From the NCBI RefSeq assembly GCF_001524445.2, contig NZ_CP013418.1:930001-994000 (forward strand): a stretch of DNA of 64,000 bases. The letters are read 5' to 3'. Positions 35,646-44,080 of this stretch are shown here, piece after piece. A program made the position numbers and the translations under genes. The stretch's first letter is position 1; each line of letters opens with the position of its first letter. Source of the DNA: Burkholderia savannae (GTDB lineage: Bacteria > Pseudomonadota > Gammaproteobacteria > Burkholderiales > Burkholderiaceae). The notes below the pieces were generated by a model, which saw only the letters and a list, made by a program, of their open reading frames with translations, searched no databases and was not told the origin of the DNA.

Positions 35646-36809
35646 ATGCGACGCGTTTCATCGTTTCTGCTGCGCCTCACGATCATCGGCGTGTTGCTGC
35701 ACGTGTACGTCGGCTTTCGCCTCCTTCCCGACCTCGCGTCGCCCGCCGCCCGCTACGCGGGCGCGCTGTGGCTCGTCGCGTCGTGCTTCCTGATTCCGCT
35801 CGGGATGCTCTCGCGCGTGTTCGAGCGGCAGCCGCTCGGCGATCGCATCGCATGGGTCGGGCTCGTCGCGATGGGCTTCTTCTCGTCGCTGCTCGTGCTC
35901 ACGCTTGCGCGAGACGTGCTGCTCGCGTCGCTCGTCACCATCGACGCGCTCGCGCCCGGCGCGGTGTCGCTCGCGCACTGGCGCACGCAGACGGCGGCCG
36001 GCGTGCCGCTCGCGGCGCTCGCGGTCAGCGTCGTCGGCTTCGTCAATGCGCGACGCCGCGCGCGCGTCGTCGACGTCGACGTGCCGATCGACGACCTGCC
36101 CGCCGCGCTCGACGGCTTCACGATCGTGCAGATCAGCGACATCCACGTCGGCCCGACGATCAAGCGCGGCTACGTCGAGGCGATCGTCGACGCGGTCAAC
36201 CGGCTCGAGCCGGACCTCGTCGCGGTGACGGGTGACGTCGTCGACGGCACGGTCGCGCAGCTCGCGGGCCACGCGGCGCCGCTCGGCGGGCTGCGCGCGC
36301 GGCACGGCGCGTACGTCGTGACGGGCAATCACGAGTACTACTCGGGCGCCGACGAATGGATCGCCGAGTTCCGTCGCATCGGCCTCGACGTGCTCCTCAA
36401 CGAGCACCGCACGCTCGACCACGGCGACGGCAGGCTCGTGATCGCGGGCGTCACCGACTACTCGGCGGGCCACTTCGATCCCGCGCATCGCAGCGATCCG
36501 GACGCGGCGCTCGCGGGCGCGCCCGTCGACGTGCGCATCCGCGTGCTGCTCGCGCACCAGCCGCGCAGCGCGACCGCGGCGGCCGATGCGGGCTTCACGC
36601 TGCAATTGTCGGGCCACACGCACGGCGGCCAGTTCTTCCCGTGGAATTTCTTCGTGCGCCTCCAGCAGCCGTTTACCGCGGGGCTCGCGCGGCTCGGCGG
36701 GCTGTGGGTCTATACGAGCCGCGGCACCGGCTACTGGGGGCCGCCGAAGCGGCTCGGCGCGCCGTCGGAAATCACGCGATTGCGTCTCGTGCGCGACGAC
36801 GGGAACTAA
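35646..36809 (+). CDS. Membrane-anchored metallophosphoesterase (YkuE-like)
   Basis: 387 residues. The N-terminal ~140 residues form about four or five membrane helices; the rest is a calcineurin-like phosphoesterase with SDIHVG near 160, GDVVDG near 197, GNHEYY near 226, and GHTHGG near 323, the complete metal-ligand set. These enzymes have been linked to UDP-diacylglucosamine or phospholipid hydrolysis, but the substrate here is not known. Its stop codon is followed 15 nt later by a heptamer array. Confidence 0.88.
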   Translation: MRRVSSFLLRLTIIGVLLHVYVGFRLLPDLASPAARYAGALWLVASCFLIPLGMLSRVFERQPLGDRIAWVGLVAMGFFSSLLVLTLARDVLLASLVTIDALAPGAVSLAHWRTQTAAGVPLAALAVSVVGFVNARRRARVVDVDVPIDDLPAALDGFTIVQISDIHVGPTIKRGYVEAIVDAVNRLEPDLVAVTGDVVDGTVAQLAGHAAPLGGLRARHGAYVVTGNHEYYSGADEWIAEFRRIGLDVLLNEHRTLDHGDGRLVIAGVTDYSAGHFDPAHRSDPDAALAGAPVDVRIRVLLAHQPRSATAAADAGFTLQLSGHTHGGQFFPWNFFVRLQQPFTAGLARLGGLWVYTSRGTGYWGPPKRLGAPSEITRLRLVRDDGN

Positions 36810-36824
36810 GCGTGCGCGCCGTCG

Positions 36825-36915
36825 ATGCCGAATGCCGAATGCCGAATGCCGAATGCCGAATGCCGAATGCCGAATGCCGAATGCCGAATGCCGAATGCCG
36901 AATGCCGAATGCCGA
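36825..36915. repeat. Perfect 7-bp tandem array, 13 copies (ATGCCGA)
   Basis: Thirteen exact head-to-tail copies of ATGCCGA (reverse complement TCGGCAT). As 7 is not a multiple of 3, all three frames of the array read the same seven residues in rotation, giving short spurious open frames. It lies just past the metallophosphoesterase gene and looks like a variable-number tandem repeat. Confidence 0.95.
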
Positions 36916-37126
36916 AGGCAGAACGCGATTCGACGGACCATAGAAGAGACGAATGTCGAGGCAAACGCCCACGCTCGCCGTCGCCTGCCGGATCGATTCA
37001 TGCGGAATCCCGACGATATCCACTCCGCAACGTCTGCACCCCGCCCGCGTTCGCGCATCGCCGCGGCCGTCACGGAATGTCGCCGGACGTCGCCCACCCG
37101 AGCGCCCGCGCAGCCGCTCTTGCGGG

Positions 37127-37156
37127 TTGACTCGCGCGACGGGTCCCGCCTAGAAT
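37127..37156 (+). promoter_or_regulatory. Predicted promoter of the MgtC gene
   Basis: TTGACT (37127-37132), 18 nt, TAGAAT (37151-37156). Predicts a 5' leader of about 250 nt. Confidence 0.45.
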
Positions 37157-37185
37157 GCCGGCCATCCATCCTTTCAGGAACCGTC

Positions 37186-37227
37186 GTGGACAGTAGCAGC
37201 GCAACGTCCGCACGCCGCTTCGCCTGA
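37186..37227 (+). CDS. Possible leader peptide in the mgtC 5' UTR (13 aa)
   Basis: GTG start with AGGA 6 nt upstream, 13 codons reading VDSSSATSARRFA and a TGA stop. Salmonella mgtC has short leader peptides that control transcription into the gene; whether this one does is unproven. It could be chance. Confidence 0.2.
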   Translation: MDSSSATSARRFA

Positions 37228-37414
37228 ACGCCCGCCTGCCGGCCCAGTCGCCGCCGCGCGCGTTCATCGGAACGCGTGCGATTTCCCGATTCACACAAAC
37301 GCATCGATTCGCGCGCTAAAGTGGCGTGCGGCGCACGATGCATGCGCGCCCGCTCGGGACGCTCGCGCCGCCGCGCTCCGTCGCGCGCCGCGCACTCGGC
37401 ATGGCAGAACACCA

Positions 37415-38131
37415 ATGACTTTCGAATTCGCACTTCGCCTCTTCACCGCATTCGCCTGCGGGGTCGCCATCGGCCTCGAGCGGCAAATCCGCCAGCGCAC
37501 GGCCGGCCTGCGCACGATCACGCTCGTCGCGAGCGGCGCGTGCCTCTTCGTCACGCTCGGCGTGCTGACGGGCAACGGGATTCCCGGCGTCACGCAGATC
37601 GCCGCTTACGTCGTGTCCGGCGTCGGCTTTCTCGGCGGCGGCGTCATCATGCGCGACAAAGGCTCAATCCAGGGCATCAACACCGCGGCGACCCTCTGGT
37701 GCTCGGCCGCGGTCGGCGTGCTGTCCGGCGCCGGCCACTACATGCCCGCGCTCGCGGGCACGGGCGTCGTACTGCTGACGAACACGCTGCTGCGCGGCGT
37801 GAGCCAGGCGATCAACGCGACGCCCGTCTCGAACGCCGATCTCGTGCGCGAATATCAGATCATCGTGATCTGCCTCGCGTCGGACGAAGTGCACATCCGG
37901 ACGCTGCTGTCGAATTCGATGTATGCGAAGCCGCTGTCGTTCCAGAGCCTGACGAGCGAGGACGTGCCGCGCGAGCCCGACGCGCCCGAGCGCATCAAGG
38001 TGACGGCGACGCTCAAGCTGCACCCGAAGGATCAGCAGAAGCTCGAGCAGATCGCGAGCCGCATGAGCATGGAAAAGAGCATCTCGAGCGTGAGCTGGAC
38101 GGCGAAGGAGGCCGAGCCGATGATGGAGTGA
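37415..38131 (+). CDS. mgtC: MgtC/SapB family membrane protein
   Basis: 238 residues. Four or five N-terminal helices with the family signature GVAIGLERQIRQRTAGLRT near residue 17, GVGFLGGGVIMRD near 69 and QGINTAATLWCSAAVGVL near 87, then a cytoplasmic C-terminal ACT-like domain (~140-235). MgtC aids survival in macrophages and low Mg2+ in other intracellular bacteria. No mgtB is adjacent. Confidence 0.9.
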   Translation: MTFEFALRLFTAFACGVAIGLERQIRQRTAGLRTITLVASGACLFVTLGVLTGNGIPGVTQIAAYVVSGVGFLGGGVIMRDKGSIQGINTAATLWCSAAVGVLSGAGHYMPALAGTGVVLLTNTLLRGVSQAINATPVSNADLVREYQIIVICLASDEVHIRTLLSNSMYAKPLSFQSLTSEDVPREPDAPERIKVTATLKLHPKDQQKLEQIASRMSMEKSISSVSWTAKEAEPMME

Positions 38132-38151
38132 CGCGGGCGCGCCCGCGCCGC

Positions 38152-38871
38152 TCACGGCGCCTCGATGAGCCCCATCGCGATCGCCTTCACGACGGCCTGC
38201 ACCTTGTTCGTCGCGCCGAGCTTGTCGAGGATGTTGTTCACGTGGAAGTTCACGGTGCGCTCGGAGATGTTGAGGATCTGGCCGATCTCGCACGCCGTCT
38301 TGCCCTCGCCCGTCCAGCACAGCACTTCGCGCTCGCGATGCGTGAGCGACACGCCCGATTCGGGCGCGAGCTTCGGCACGAGGAAGCGGCTCATCAGCGA
38401 GTGCGACATGTTCGCGAGCCAGTTCGCCTGCAGCGTCAACTGATTGATCTCGGCGGGCGTCAAGCGATCCGTGTGCCGCGCGATCGTCAGGAGCCCGAAC
38501 ACCCCGCGCGGCGCCCAGCTCGACTGCGCGACGCCGACGGCCAGCCCGTGATCGCGCGCGTCGCGCCATAGCGTCGTCTCGTCGACGCTGCTCGCCTCGG
38601 GCCAGACGATCATGTTCGAGCAGAGCGCGCCGTCGCGCACGGTCGGATCGACCTCCAGGTAGTTCATCTCCTGATAGCGCTCCATCCAGCCGTTCGGATA
38701 GGTGTCGAAGATCGCCACCGCCGGCTTCGAGATCGGCAGCGGCACGCGTATGCCATAGCAGCAATATTCGAAGCCGAGCCGCTTCGAGTACGCGGCGATC
38801 TGTTGAAAGAGCTGCTGCTCGTTTTCCGCGGCGCTAAATTGAAGATAGGCATCTTGCCAGCGCAGTTCCAT
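38152..38871 (-). CDS. pmlR: Quorum-sensing LuxR-type receptor/regulator
   Basis: 239 residues. Autoinducer-binding domain with conserved W/Y/D/P positions (NGWMERYQEMNYLEVDPTV near residue 61, WPEAS near 90, APRGVFGLL near 120) and a C-terminal LuxR HTH (LTHREREVLCWTGEGKTACEIGQILNI and downstream RTVNFHVNNILDKLG). It is paired with the LuxI gene at 39606 and a small rsaM-type gene between them. This layout and the sequences match the C8-HSL system called PmlIR/BpsIR in B. pseudomallei and BtaI1-R1 in B. thailandensis. Confidence 0.93.
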   Translation of the reverse strand: MELRWQDAYLQFSAAENEQQLFQQIAAYSKRLGFEYCCYGIRVPLPISKPAVAIFDTYPNGWMERYQEMNYLEVDPTVRDGALCSNMIVWPEASSVDETTLWRDARDHGLAVGVAQSSWAPRGVFGLLTIARHTDRLTPAEINQLTLQANWLANMSHSLMSRFLVPKLAPESGVSLTHREREVLCWTGEGKTACEIGQILNISERTVNFHVNNILDKLGATNKVQAVVKAIAMGLIEAP

Positions 38872-38944
38872 TCGTTCTCCAGCAGCTTCACGCTGTCATA
38901 CTTGCTAGGTTTCAGCACGCGCGCGGACTGATACATTCCGCGGC

Positions 38945-39388
38945 ATGAATTCACCATTGCTCCACCGCTTTTGCGGCCCATCCACCGACGGCTACGTGCG
39001 CCTTCCCGTGCACGCGCTCGCGGAGCTGCAGCTCGTGCACGTGTCGTCCGGAATCGATTCCGGATTGCTCGTCGAGCTGCGCGCGAGCGAAATCGACGCC
39101 CGTCTCGCCGGCTACACCGAATGGGAGCGGCCGTCGAGCACGTGCGCCGCGCACGTCACCGTCGGCTGGGACTGGTACGTCGACGGCTCCACGGGCGCAT
39201 TCGTCATAGCATGGGGCGACGTGCGCAGCAACGTGATGGGCGTGGACGGCAACGGTCTCGACATCGGGATGGACCCGACGTCGGCCGCGCTGTCACGCCG
39301 GCTCGCCCAGTTGAACTGGCCGTCCGCAGTCGCCGCCGCGATGTTTCGTCGCGGCGATTTTTCGCACGCGGGCCCCACTCTGCAATGA
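38945..39388 (+). CDS. rsaM: RsaM-like quorum-sensing modulator (DUF4902)
   Basis: 147 residues of the small family found between luxI and luxR genes in Burkholderia and Pseudomonas (DUF4902/RsaM). Contains ASEIDARLAGYTEWERPSS and a Trp-rich HVTVGWDWYVDG. Homologues repress or tune acyl-homoserine lactone production; mechanism is not settled. It is divergent from pmlR (73 nt) and reads toward pmlI. Confidence 0.85.
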   Translation: MNSPLLHRFCGPSTDGYVRLPVHALAELQLVHVSSGIDSGLLVELRASEIDARLAGYTEWERPSSTCAAHVTVGWDWYVDGSTGAFVIAWGDVRSNVMGVDGNGLDIGMDPTSAALSRRLAQLNWPSAVAAAMFRRGDFSHAGPTLQ

Positions 39389-39522
39389 TGCGCATTGGTG
39401 CAATTAGTGCATATTGTCCAATTTTCCTCGAACGTTGCGGATTGACAAGCAAATTATCCAATCTTTGCAACCCGGCACTGACGAAATCCGCCAAAGCTCC
39501 CCCACCCGCCTCGCCATCCCGA

Positions 39523-39542
39523 CCCTGTAAGGGTTAACAGTT
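39523..39542. promoter_or_regulatory. lux/cep box upstream of pmlI
   Basis: CCCTGTAAGGGTTAACAGTT, a near-exact fit to the Burkholderia cep-box, centred ~42 nt before the expected start. A TGTAAT -10 box at 39564-39569 follows at the right distance for LuxR-type activation. Confidence 0.85.
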
Positions 39543-39605
39543 ACTTGTCCTCGGAGCGCGCGATGTAATGCGCCCATTCCAAAGTACACGCACGAGGACG
39601 ACACC

Positions 39606-40217
39606 ATGCGAACTTTCGTTCATGGCGACGGGCGCCTGCCGAGCGACTTGGCGGCTGATCTGGGCCTTTATCGGCACCGCGTTTTCGTCGAGCAGCTCGG
39701 CTGGAAGCTACCGTCGGCAAGCGAAGGGTTCGAGCGGGACCAGTACGACCGTGACGACACCGTCTACGTGTTCGCCCGCGACGACGACGGCGAAATTTGC
39801 GGTTGCGCGCGGCTGCTGCCGACCACCCGCCCGTATCTTCTGCAGGAACTGTTCCCGAGCCTCGTCGCGAACGACATGCCGCTGCCGCAGGCCGCGGCCG
39901 TCTGGGAGCTGTCGCGCTTCGCCGCGAACGCGGAAGATCCGGCCGGAAGCGGCAATCCGGCGTGGGCAGTGCGGCCGATGCTCGCCGCCGTCGTCGAGTG
40001 CGCGGTGCGGCGCGGCGCGAAGCAGTTGATCGGCGTGACCTTCCTCAGCATGGAGCGGCTGTTTCGCCGGATCGGCGTGCACGCGCACCGGGCCGGGCCC
40101 GCGCAACAGATCGACGGGCGCATGGTGGTCGCGTGCTGGATCGATCTCGATGCACAGACGCTCGCCGCACTCGGCCTCGATCCGCTGCTGTGCGCGCCGC
40201 GCGCCGAAGCGGCCTGA
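39606..40217 (+). CDS. pmlI: N-acyl-homoserine lactone synthase (LuxI family)
   Basis: 203 residues. Core motifs: YRHRVFVEQLGW near residue 22, FERDQYDRDDTVYVFARD near 42 (catalytic acidic cluster), GCARLLPTTRPYLL near 66, and WELSRFAAN near 98 (Glu-Ser-Arg). It makes an acyl-HSL from SAM and acyl-ACP; C8-HSL is the product known for the orthologue. Preceded by a lux box, so autoinduced. Confidence 0.95.
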   Translation: MRTFVHGDGRLPSDLAADLGLYRHRVFVEQLGWKLPSASEGFERDQYDRDDTVYVFARDDDGEICGCARLLPTTRPYLLQELFPSLVANDMPLPQAAAVWELSRFAANAEDPAGSGNPAWAVRPMLAAVVECAVRRGAKQLIGVTFLSMERLFRRIGVHAHRAGPAQQIDGRMVVACWIDLDAQTLAALGLDPLLCAPRAEAA

Positions 40218-40276
40218 GCGCGCGATTGTCGGCCCTCGGAACCGTGCCGTTCGCCATTCAAGGAGATATATACACC

Positions 40277-41116
40277 GTGGACCATTCATCGGTATTTCGC
40301 GCGATGCTGCCCACGTTCGATGCCGGCGAAACCCGCATCGCCGTCGCCTTCCCGTCGTTCGCCGGGCGCCTGCCGCTCGTGCGGCTCGGCAGGCAGGGGC
40401 TCGTCTTTCGCGCGCGCGGCGCGATGCCGCCCGTCTGCGGACTGCCCCGCTCCGCGACGCTGTATCTCGACGACGAGCCGCTCTGCACGCTGCGCCTCGT
40501 GATCCGCGAAGTCGACTCGTGCGACGACGGCGCGCACGACCTGACGATGCAGCCGTCGGCCGCGAACGGCGACGCGCTCCTCTGGCATGCGCTGCGCACG
40601 CGTTGCCGGCATGCGCGGGCGCCGCTCGCGCAACGCGCACCGGGCGGCCGAGCGCCGTCGGCGGCCAACGCGCCGGCGGCGTCGCGCCGGCGCGACGCGT
40701 CGACGCGCGACGAACCGTGCGGCTCGCAAGCGGCCGGGGCCGGCATGCGCGTGACGCGCAGCGCGGCGTTCCGGCTCGCGGACCGCGGCGACGCCCTCTT
40801 TTTCGCCGATTGGCTCGAATACCACTTCGACGAATTACGCGCGCTCGCGCAAGGCCTGTCGCCGCGGCTGCACCTGAACGAGCTCGAGCGGCACCTGACG
40901 GGCGACGAGGTCGACGTGCGCTTCGTCTACGACATCGACGGCCACGCGGACCGTAGAATGCTCACCGATTGCGCGCGGCAGGCATGCGAGTGGATCGCGG
41001 CCGAGATGCGCCGCCGCTTCGATCTACCGATTGCCGAGCAGCGCTTCGGCGCGCGCAAGCCGCGCCGCGCAATGCGCTCTACTCGTTTTCGTCGAAATAA
41101 TAGTGGCCGAACTTGA
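40277..41116 (+). CDS. Hypothetical protein downstream of pmlI (279 aa)
   Basis: Family not recognised. GTG 40277 is 60 nt after pmlI and is preceded by AAGGAG (40259-40264), about 12 nt away. The first ~100 residues form a compact beta-rich region ([38 protein letters not shown]) that faintly resembles a PilZ-type barrel. A disordered Arg/Ala linker (~120-160) and a helical domain (~165-260, [21 protein letters not shown]) follow. Its 3' end overlaps ribA on the other strand by 38 nt. Likely quorum-controlled by readthrough from pmlI. Confidence 0.65.
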   Translation: MDHSSVFRAMLPTFDAGETRIAVAFPSFAGRLPLVRLGRQGLVFRARGAMPPVCGLPRSATLYLDDEPLCTLRLVIREVDSCDDGAHDLTMQPSAANGDALLWHALRTRCRHARAPLAQRAPGGRAPSAANAPAASRRRDASTRDEPCGSQAAGAGMRVTRSAAFRLADRGDALFFADWLEYHFDELRALAQGLSPRLHLNELERHLTGDEVDVRFVYDIDGHADRRMLTDCARQACEWIAAEMRRRFDLPIAEQRFGARKPRRAMRSTRFRRNNSGRT

Positions 41117-41741
41117 GCTGCTTCGTCCGGATATAGCGCTCGTTCTCCTCGCGCACCGGCACCGCGAGCGCGACACGCTCGCAGACCGGGATGCCGTGCC
41201 GCACGAGCGTGTCGAACTTCTTCGGGTTGTTGCTCATCAGTCGGACCGACGTGACCTTCAGTATCCGCAGGATCGCGGCGGCGGAATCATACTCGCGCGC
41301 ATCGTCCGGCAGGCCGAGGTCGAGGTTCGCCTCGACGGTGTCGCGCCCCTGCTCCTGCAGCGCATACGCGCGGATCTTGTTGCTCAGGCCGATCCCGCGG
41401 CCTTCGTGTCCGCGTAGATACAGCAGCACGCCGCGCCCCTCGGCCGCGATGTAGCGCAAGGCGAGATCGAGTTGCTCGCCGCAATCGCATCGATACGAGC
41501 CGAACACGTCGCCCGTCAGGCATTCGGAATGAAGCCGCGTCAGCACCGACGGCTGCTCGGCGACATCGCCCATCACCAGCGCGAGGTGCTCGGCATCGCC
41601 GCCCGCGACGCGAAACGCATACGACGTGAAGGTGCCGTAGCGGGTGGGAAGCGTCGCCGTGGCGACGAGCGTCACGCACTCGGGCACGGCGCCGTCGTCG
41701 GGCTGCGGCGATTCAGGATGCGAAGACTTCATGGAATGCAT
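41079..41741 (-). CDS. ribA: GTP cyclohydrolase II
   Basis: 220 residues. Zn ligands in [19 protein letters not shown] (three Cys) near residue 70, then [12 protein letters not shown] near 110 with the catalytic Arg, and [11 protein letters not shown] near 167. It opens GTP in the first step of riboflavin synthesis. A stand-alone RibA, not fused to RibB. ATG 41741 or 41732 are both possible; neither has a clear ribosome site. Confidence 0.93.
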   Translation of the reverse strand: MHSMKSSHPESPQPDDGAVPECVTLVATATLPTRYGTFTSYAFRVAGGDAEHLALVMGDVAEQPSVLTRLHSECLTGDVFGSYRCDCGEQLDLALRYIAAEGRGVLLYLRGHEGRGIGLSNKIRAYALQEQGRDTVEANLDLGLPDDAREYDSAAAILRILKVTSVRLMSNNPKKFDTLVRHGIPVCERVALAVPVREENERYIRTKQLKFGHYYFDENE

Positions 41742-41908
41742 CAAACGAAAGAATTAAGGAATGTTCTGGATGGCGAGTGGACGGAGTTTACCGCTAATCT
41801 GCGAACTGGACGCACCCGCCCGCGGACGCCGATCTATACTGGATGCTTCACCCGACGCGGCGGCCGCGCGCCGCCTTCCGTGAATCGCCCAGCCAAGGGA
41901 GACAGCGT

Positions 41909-42373
41909 ATGAGCCTCACCGTCGCACAGATTCTCAGGTCCAAGCCTGATTCGGGACGCACGATTCACACGATCGAGAAGTCCGATTCCGTCTACAACGC
42001 GATCAAGCTGATGGCCGAAAAGAGCATCGGCGCGCTGCTCGTGATGGACGGCGCGGACATTGCCGGCATCGTGACGGAGCGCGACTACGCGCGCAAGGTG
42101 GTGCTCCTCGACCGTTCGTCGAAGGCGACGCGCGTCGAGGAAATCATGACGTCGAAGGTGCGCTACGTCGAACCGACGCAGACGAGCGACGAGTGCATGG
42201 CGCTGATGACGGAACACCGGATGCGCCACTTGCCCGTGCTCGACGACGGCAGGCTCATCGGGCTCGTGTCGATCGGCGACCTTGTGAAAAACGTGATCGC
42301 CGATCAGCAGTTTACGATCGATCAGCTGGAGCATTACATCCACGGAATTCCGGCTGCCGTGCACCCGCAGTAG
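41909..42373 (+). CDS. CBS domain-containing protein
   Basis: 154 residues, two CBS motifs back to back: the first around residues 20-65 (VYNAIKLMAEKSIGALLVMDGADIAGIVTERDYARKV), the second around 80-135 (MTSKVRYVEPTQTSDECMALM, LPVLDDGRLIGLVSIGDLVKN). Such stand-alone pairs bind adenosyl nucleotides and sense energy state. AAGGGAG lies 7 nt before the ATG. Confidence 0.9.
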   Translation: MSLTVAQILRSKPDSGRTIHTIEKSDSVYNAIKLMAEKSIGALLVMDGADIAGIVTERDYARKVVLLDRSSKATRVEEIMTSKVRYVEPTQTSDECMALMTEHRMRHLPVLDDGRLIGLVSIGDLVKNVIADQQFTIDQLEHYIHGIPAAVHPQ

Positions 42374-42394
42374 ACACGCGCCACGGCGCCTATC

Positions 42395-42425
42395 AAAAAA
42401 TGCCCAAACGCATCGCGTCTGGGCA
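42395..42425 (-). terminator. Terminator for the DUF4148 gene
   Basis: TGCCCAAACGC, loop ATC, GCGTCTGGGCA, one mismatch in an 11-bp stem; A6 on the left gives a U-run on the minus transcript. Confidence 0.65.
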
Positions 42426-42574
42426 AAGCCGCCGAAGTGCGGCGACGGAGGTTCGGCTCTGCACTCGCGAGCCTCGCGCATCGCACGGGCTCGCGGTTTA
42501 TGGAATCGACCTCTTCAGGGTTGCCGGCGGCGCTCGGCGCTGCCGGGTGCATTCAGTACGACGTGCCGATCCAG

Positions 42575-42916
42575 TCAGTTGCCGAAGTAGACCGAATGGC
42601 CAAACGAAGGCGAAGTCGGCGACATGCTCGCGCGGCTACCGGATTCCGATGCGCCGGCCGGCTGCACGCCATAGCCGCTCGTGTCGGCGTGCGTGAGCGT
42701 TTGCTGCGCGGGGCGCATGCGTTGCGAAGCAGCCTGGACATTCGCCGGATACTGGGTCTCGCCGGATTCGGGCTTGTAGCCGTTCTGCTCGAGCTGGACG
42801 AGCTCGGACTTCACTTGCTCGCGGGTCAGCGGCTGCTGCTGGTCGGCTTGCGCGAAAGAAGCGAGCGGCGCGACGAGCATCGACGCGGCAACGGCTGCAT
42901 AGACGAACGATTTCAT
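42575..42916 (-). CDS. DUF4148 domain-containing secreted protein
   Basis: 113 residues. Signal peptide MKSFVYAAVAASMLVAPLAS, cut near SFA. The mature part carries the Burkholderia DUF4148 motif PLTREQVKSELVQLEQNGYKP near residue 30, followed by a disordered Ser-rich tail. Function unknown; these are numerous small periplasmic proteins in Burkholderiaceae. Its start is preceded by GGAGG. Confidence 0.85.
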   Translation of the reverse strand: MKSFVYAAVAASMLVAPLASFAQADQQQPLTREQVKSELVQLEQNGYKPESGETQYPANVQAASQRMRPAQQTLTHADTSGYGVQPAGASESGSRASMSPTSPSFGHSVYFGN

Positions 42917-42997
42917 GATGGACCTCCGGAATGTTGTATTGGCGTCGCTCCAGGCACCGTTGTCCGAAGCGATTGATTCCAGTCTAGTCACCGGCAT

Positions 42998-43437
42998 TAC
43001 AAGGGGAAATCCCTAGTTTAAACATACAGCGTTGCATCAATAGCAATAATTTCAGGCTGTATTGCAGCCGAAAGCCAGTCAAAAGCATCACGACGGCAAC
43101 AATGGGAAGCGACGCCACAGGCTCGCTCGCCTGCTGTCCGGTTCGTCGTTTTGTTGTATATTTGTAAAGTTTGTCCCGTCTTTCGTCTTTCGTTTCATTG
43201 CCTCGATCATGCGCACGCAGACCTTCCACGCCAATTTTGCGCACCGCCCGCGCGGTGCGCGCGCGGCCGTGGTCGCCGTCGCGACGCCTCCCCTCCTTCG
43301 AAGCACGCTTGCAGCGCCGCTCGCCGCGGCCCGGCGCTTGACCTGACAGCAGCCTCCATCCCGGAGCCGCGTCAGCCAGGCTCCGGGCGATCCCGCAGGT
43401 TGGCCACGCCACCCAAGCCGATCATTTGGAGACTGTC
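42998..43437. other. Intergenic region upstream of rnk
   Basis: About 440 nt with no gene I can support. The first 200 nt are moderately AT-rich and hold possible promoter elements; nothing repetitive seen. Confidence 0.4.
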
Positions 43438-43836
43438 ATGAAGAACAGGATTTATCAGCTCACCGAACTCGACGTCGCGCGCCTCGAAAAGCACGCGGAA
43501 CGCAACCCTCGCTACCAGGAAATGCTCGACACGCTGCTAGAGCGTGCGGATATCGTCGAGCCCGACAAGATTCGGGCAAACGTCGTCACGATGAACTCGC
43601 AGATCAAGCTGATCGACGAAACGGCCGGCCAGGACATGACCTGGACCATCGTCTATCCGGATGCGGTCAACTTCGAACAGGGCCGGCTGAACGTGTTTTC
43701 TCCGGTCGGCATGGCGCTGCTCGGCGCACGCTGCGGCGAAAAAGTGAAAGTCACGCTGCCGGGCGGCGCGGACGCGACGCTGAAAATCGCCGAGATCGTG
43801 TACCAGCCGGAAGCGAGCGGCGATTACACCTACTGA
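43438..43836 (+). CDS. rnk: Regulator of nucleoside diphosphate kinase (Rnk, GreA/B fold)
   Basis: 132 residues. C-terminal GreA/GreB FKBP-like domain (DMTWTIVYPDAVNFEQGRLNVFSPVGMALLGARCGEKVKV) after a short helical N-terminal part (LTELDVARLEKHAERNPRYQEMLDTLLERADIV). Rnk binds RNA polymerase near its secondary channel. GGAG lies about 8 nt before ATG 43438. Followed by two terminators. Confidence 0.9.
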   Translation: MKNRIYQLTELDVARLEKHAERNPRYQEMLDTLLERADIVEPDKIRANVVTMNSQIKLIDETAGQDMTWTIVYPDAVNFEQGRLNVFSPVGMALLGARCGEKVKVTLPGGADATLKIAEIVYQPEASGDYTY

Positions 43837-43954
43837 ACGGCGGCGAATCGCCGGATGCGGCACGGTAGCCGGGCAAGCACGGCCGGCTAGCCAGCCGCAC
43901 AGCACGAATGCCGAAGAACGGGCGCGCCGCCCGTCGACGTCGACCCACCAAGAG

Positions 43955-43989
43955 AAAAGCGAGGATGCATGTGCAACCCTCGCTTTTTT
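43955..43989 (+). terminator. Terminator after rnk
   Basis: AAAAGCGAGG ... CCTCGCTTTT (10-bp stem) followed by further T, 120 nt past the rnk stop. Confidence 0.8.
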
Positions 43990-44025
43990 CTTTCACCTCG
44001 ACGCGCATCGCATCGGCGTCGCGCA

Positions 44026-44053
44026 TAAAAAAAGGCGCCCGAAGGCGCCTTTT
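44026..44053 (-). terminator. Terminator of omp38
   Basis: AAAAGGCGCC, loop CGAA, GGCGCCTTTT; with the A-run on its left it serves the minus-strand porin gene ending at 44081. Confidence 0.85.
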
Positions 44054-44080
44054 CGAGACTGGACAAGCCAGCCGTCAAGC

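Larger units (their letters stand above)
36916..37414. other. Intergenic region with the mgtC promoter and long leader
   Basis: About 500 nt with no certain gene. It contains a predicted promoter at 37127-37156 and a ~250-nt leader ahead of the MgtC gene with a possible 13-codon peptide (37186-37227). Confidence 0.5.

Noticed and set aside
36825..37130. Frame starting in the heptamer array and reading MPNAECR repeats
   Set aside because: Any frame through a 7-bp array gives such a repeat; no ribosome site or continuation into a domain.
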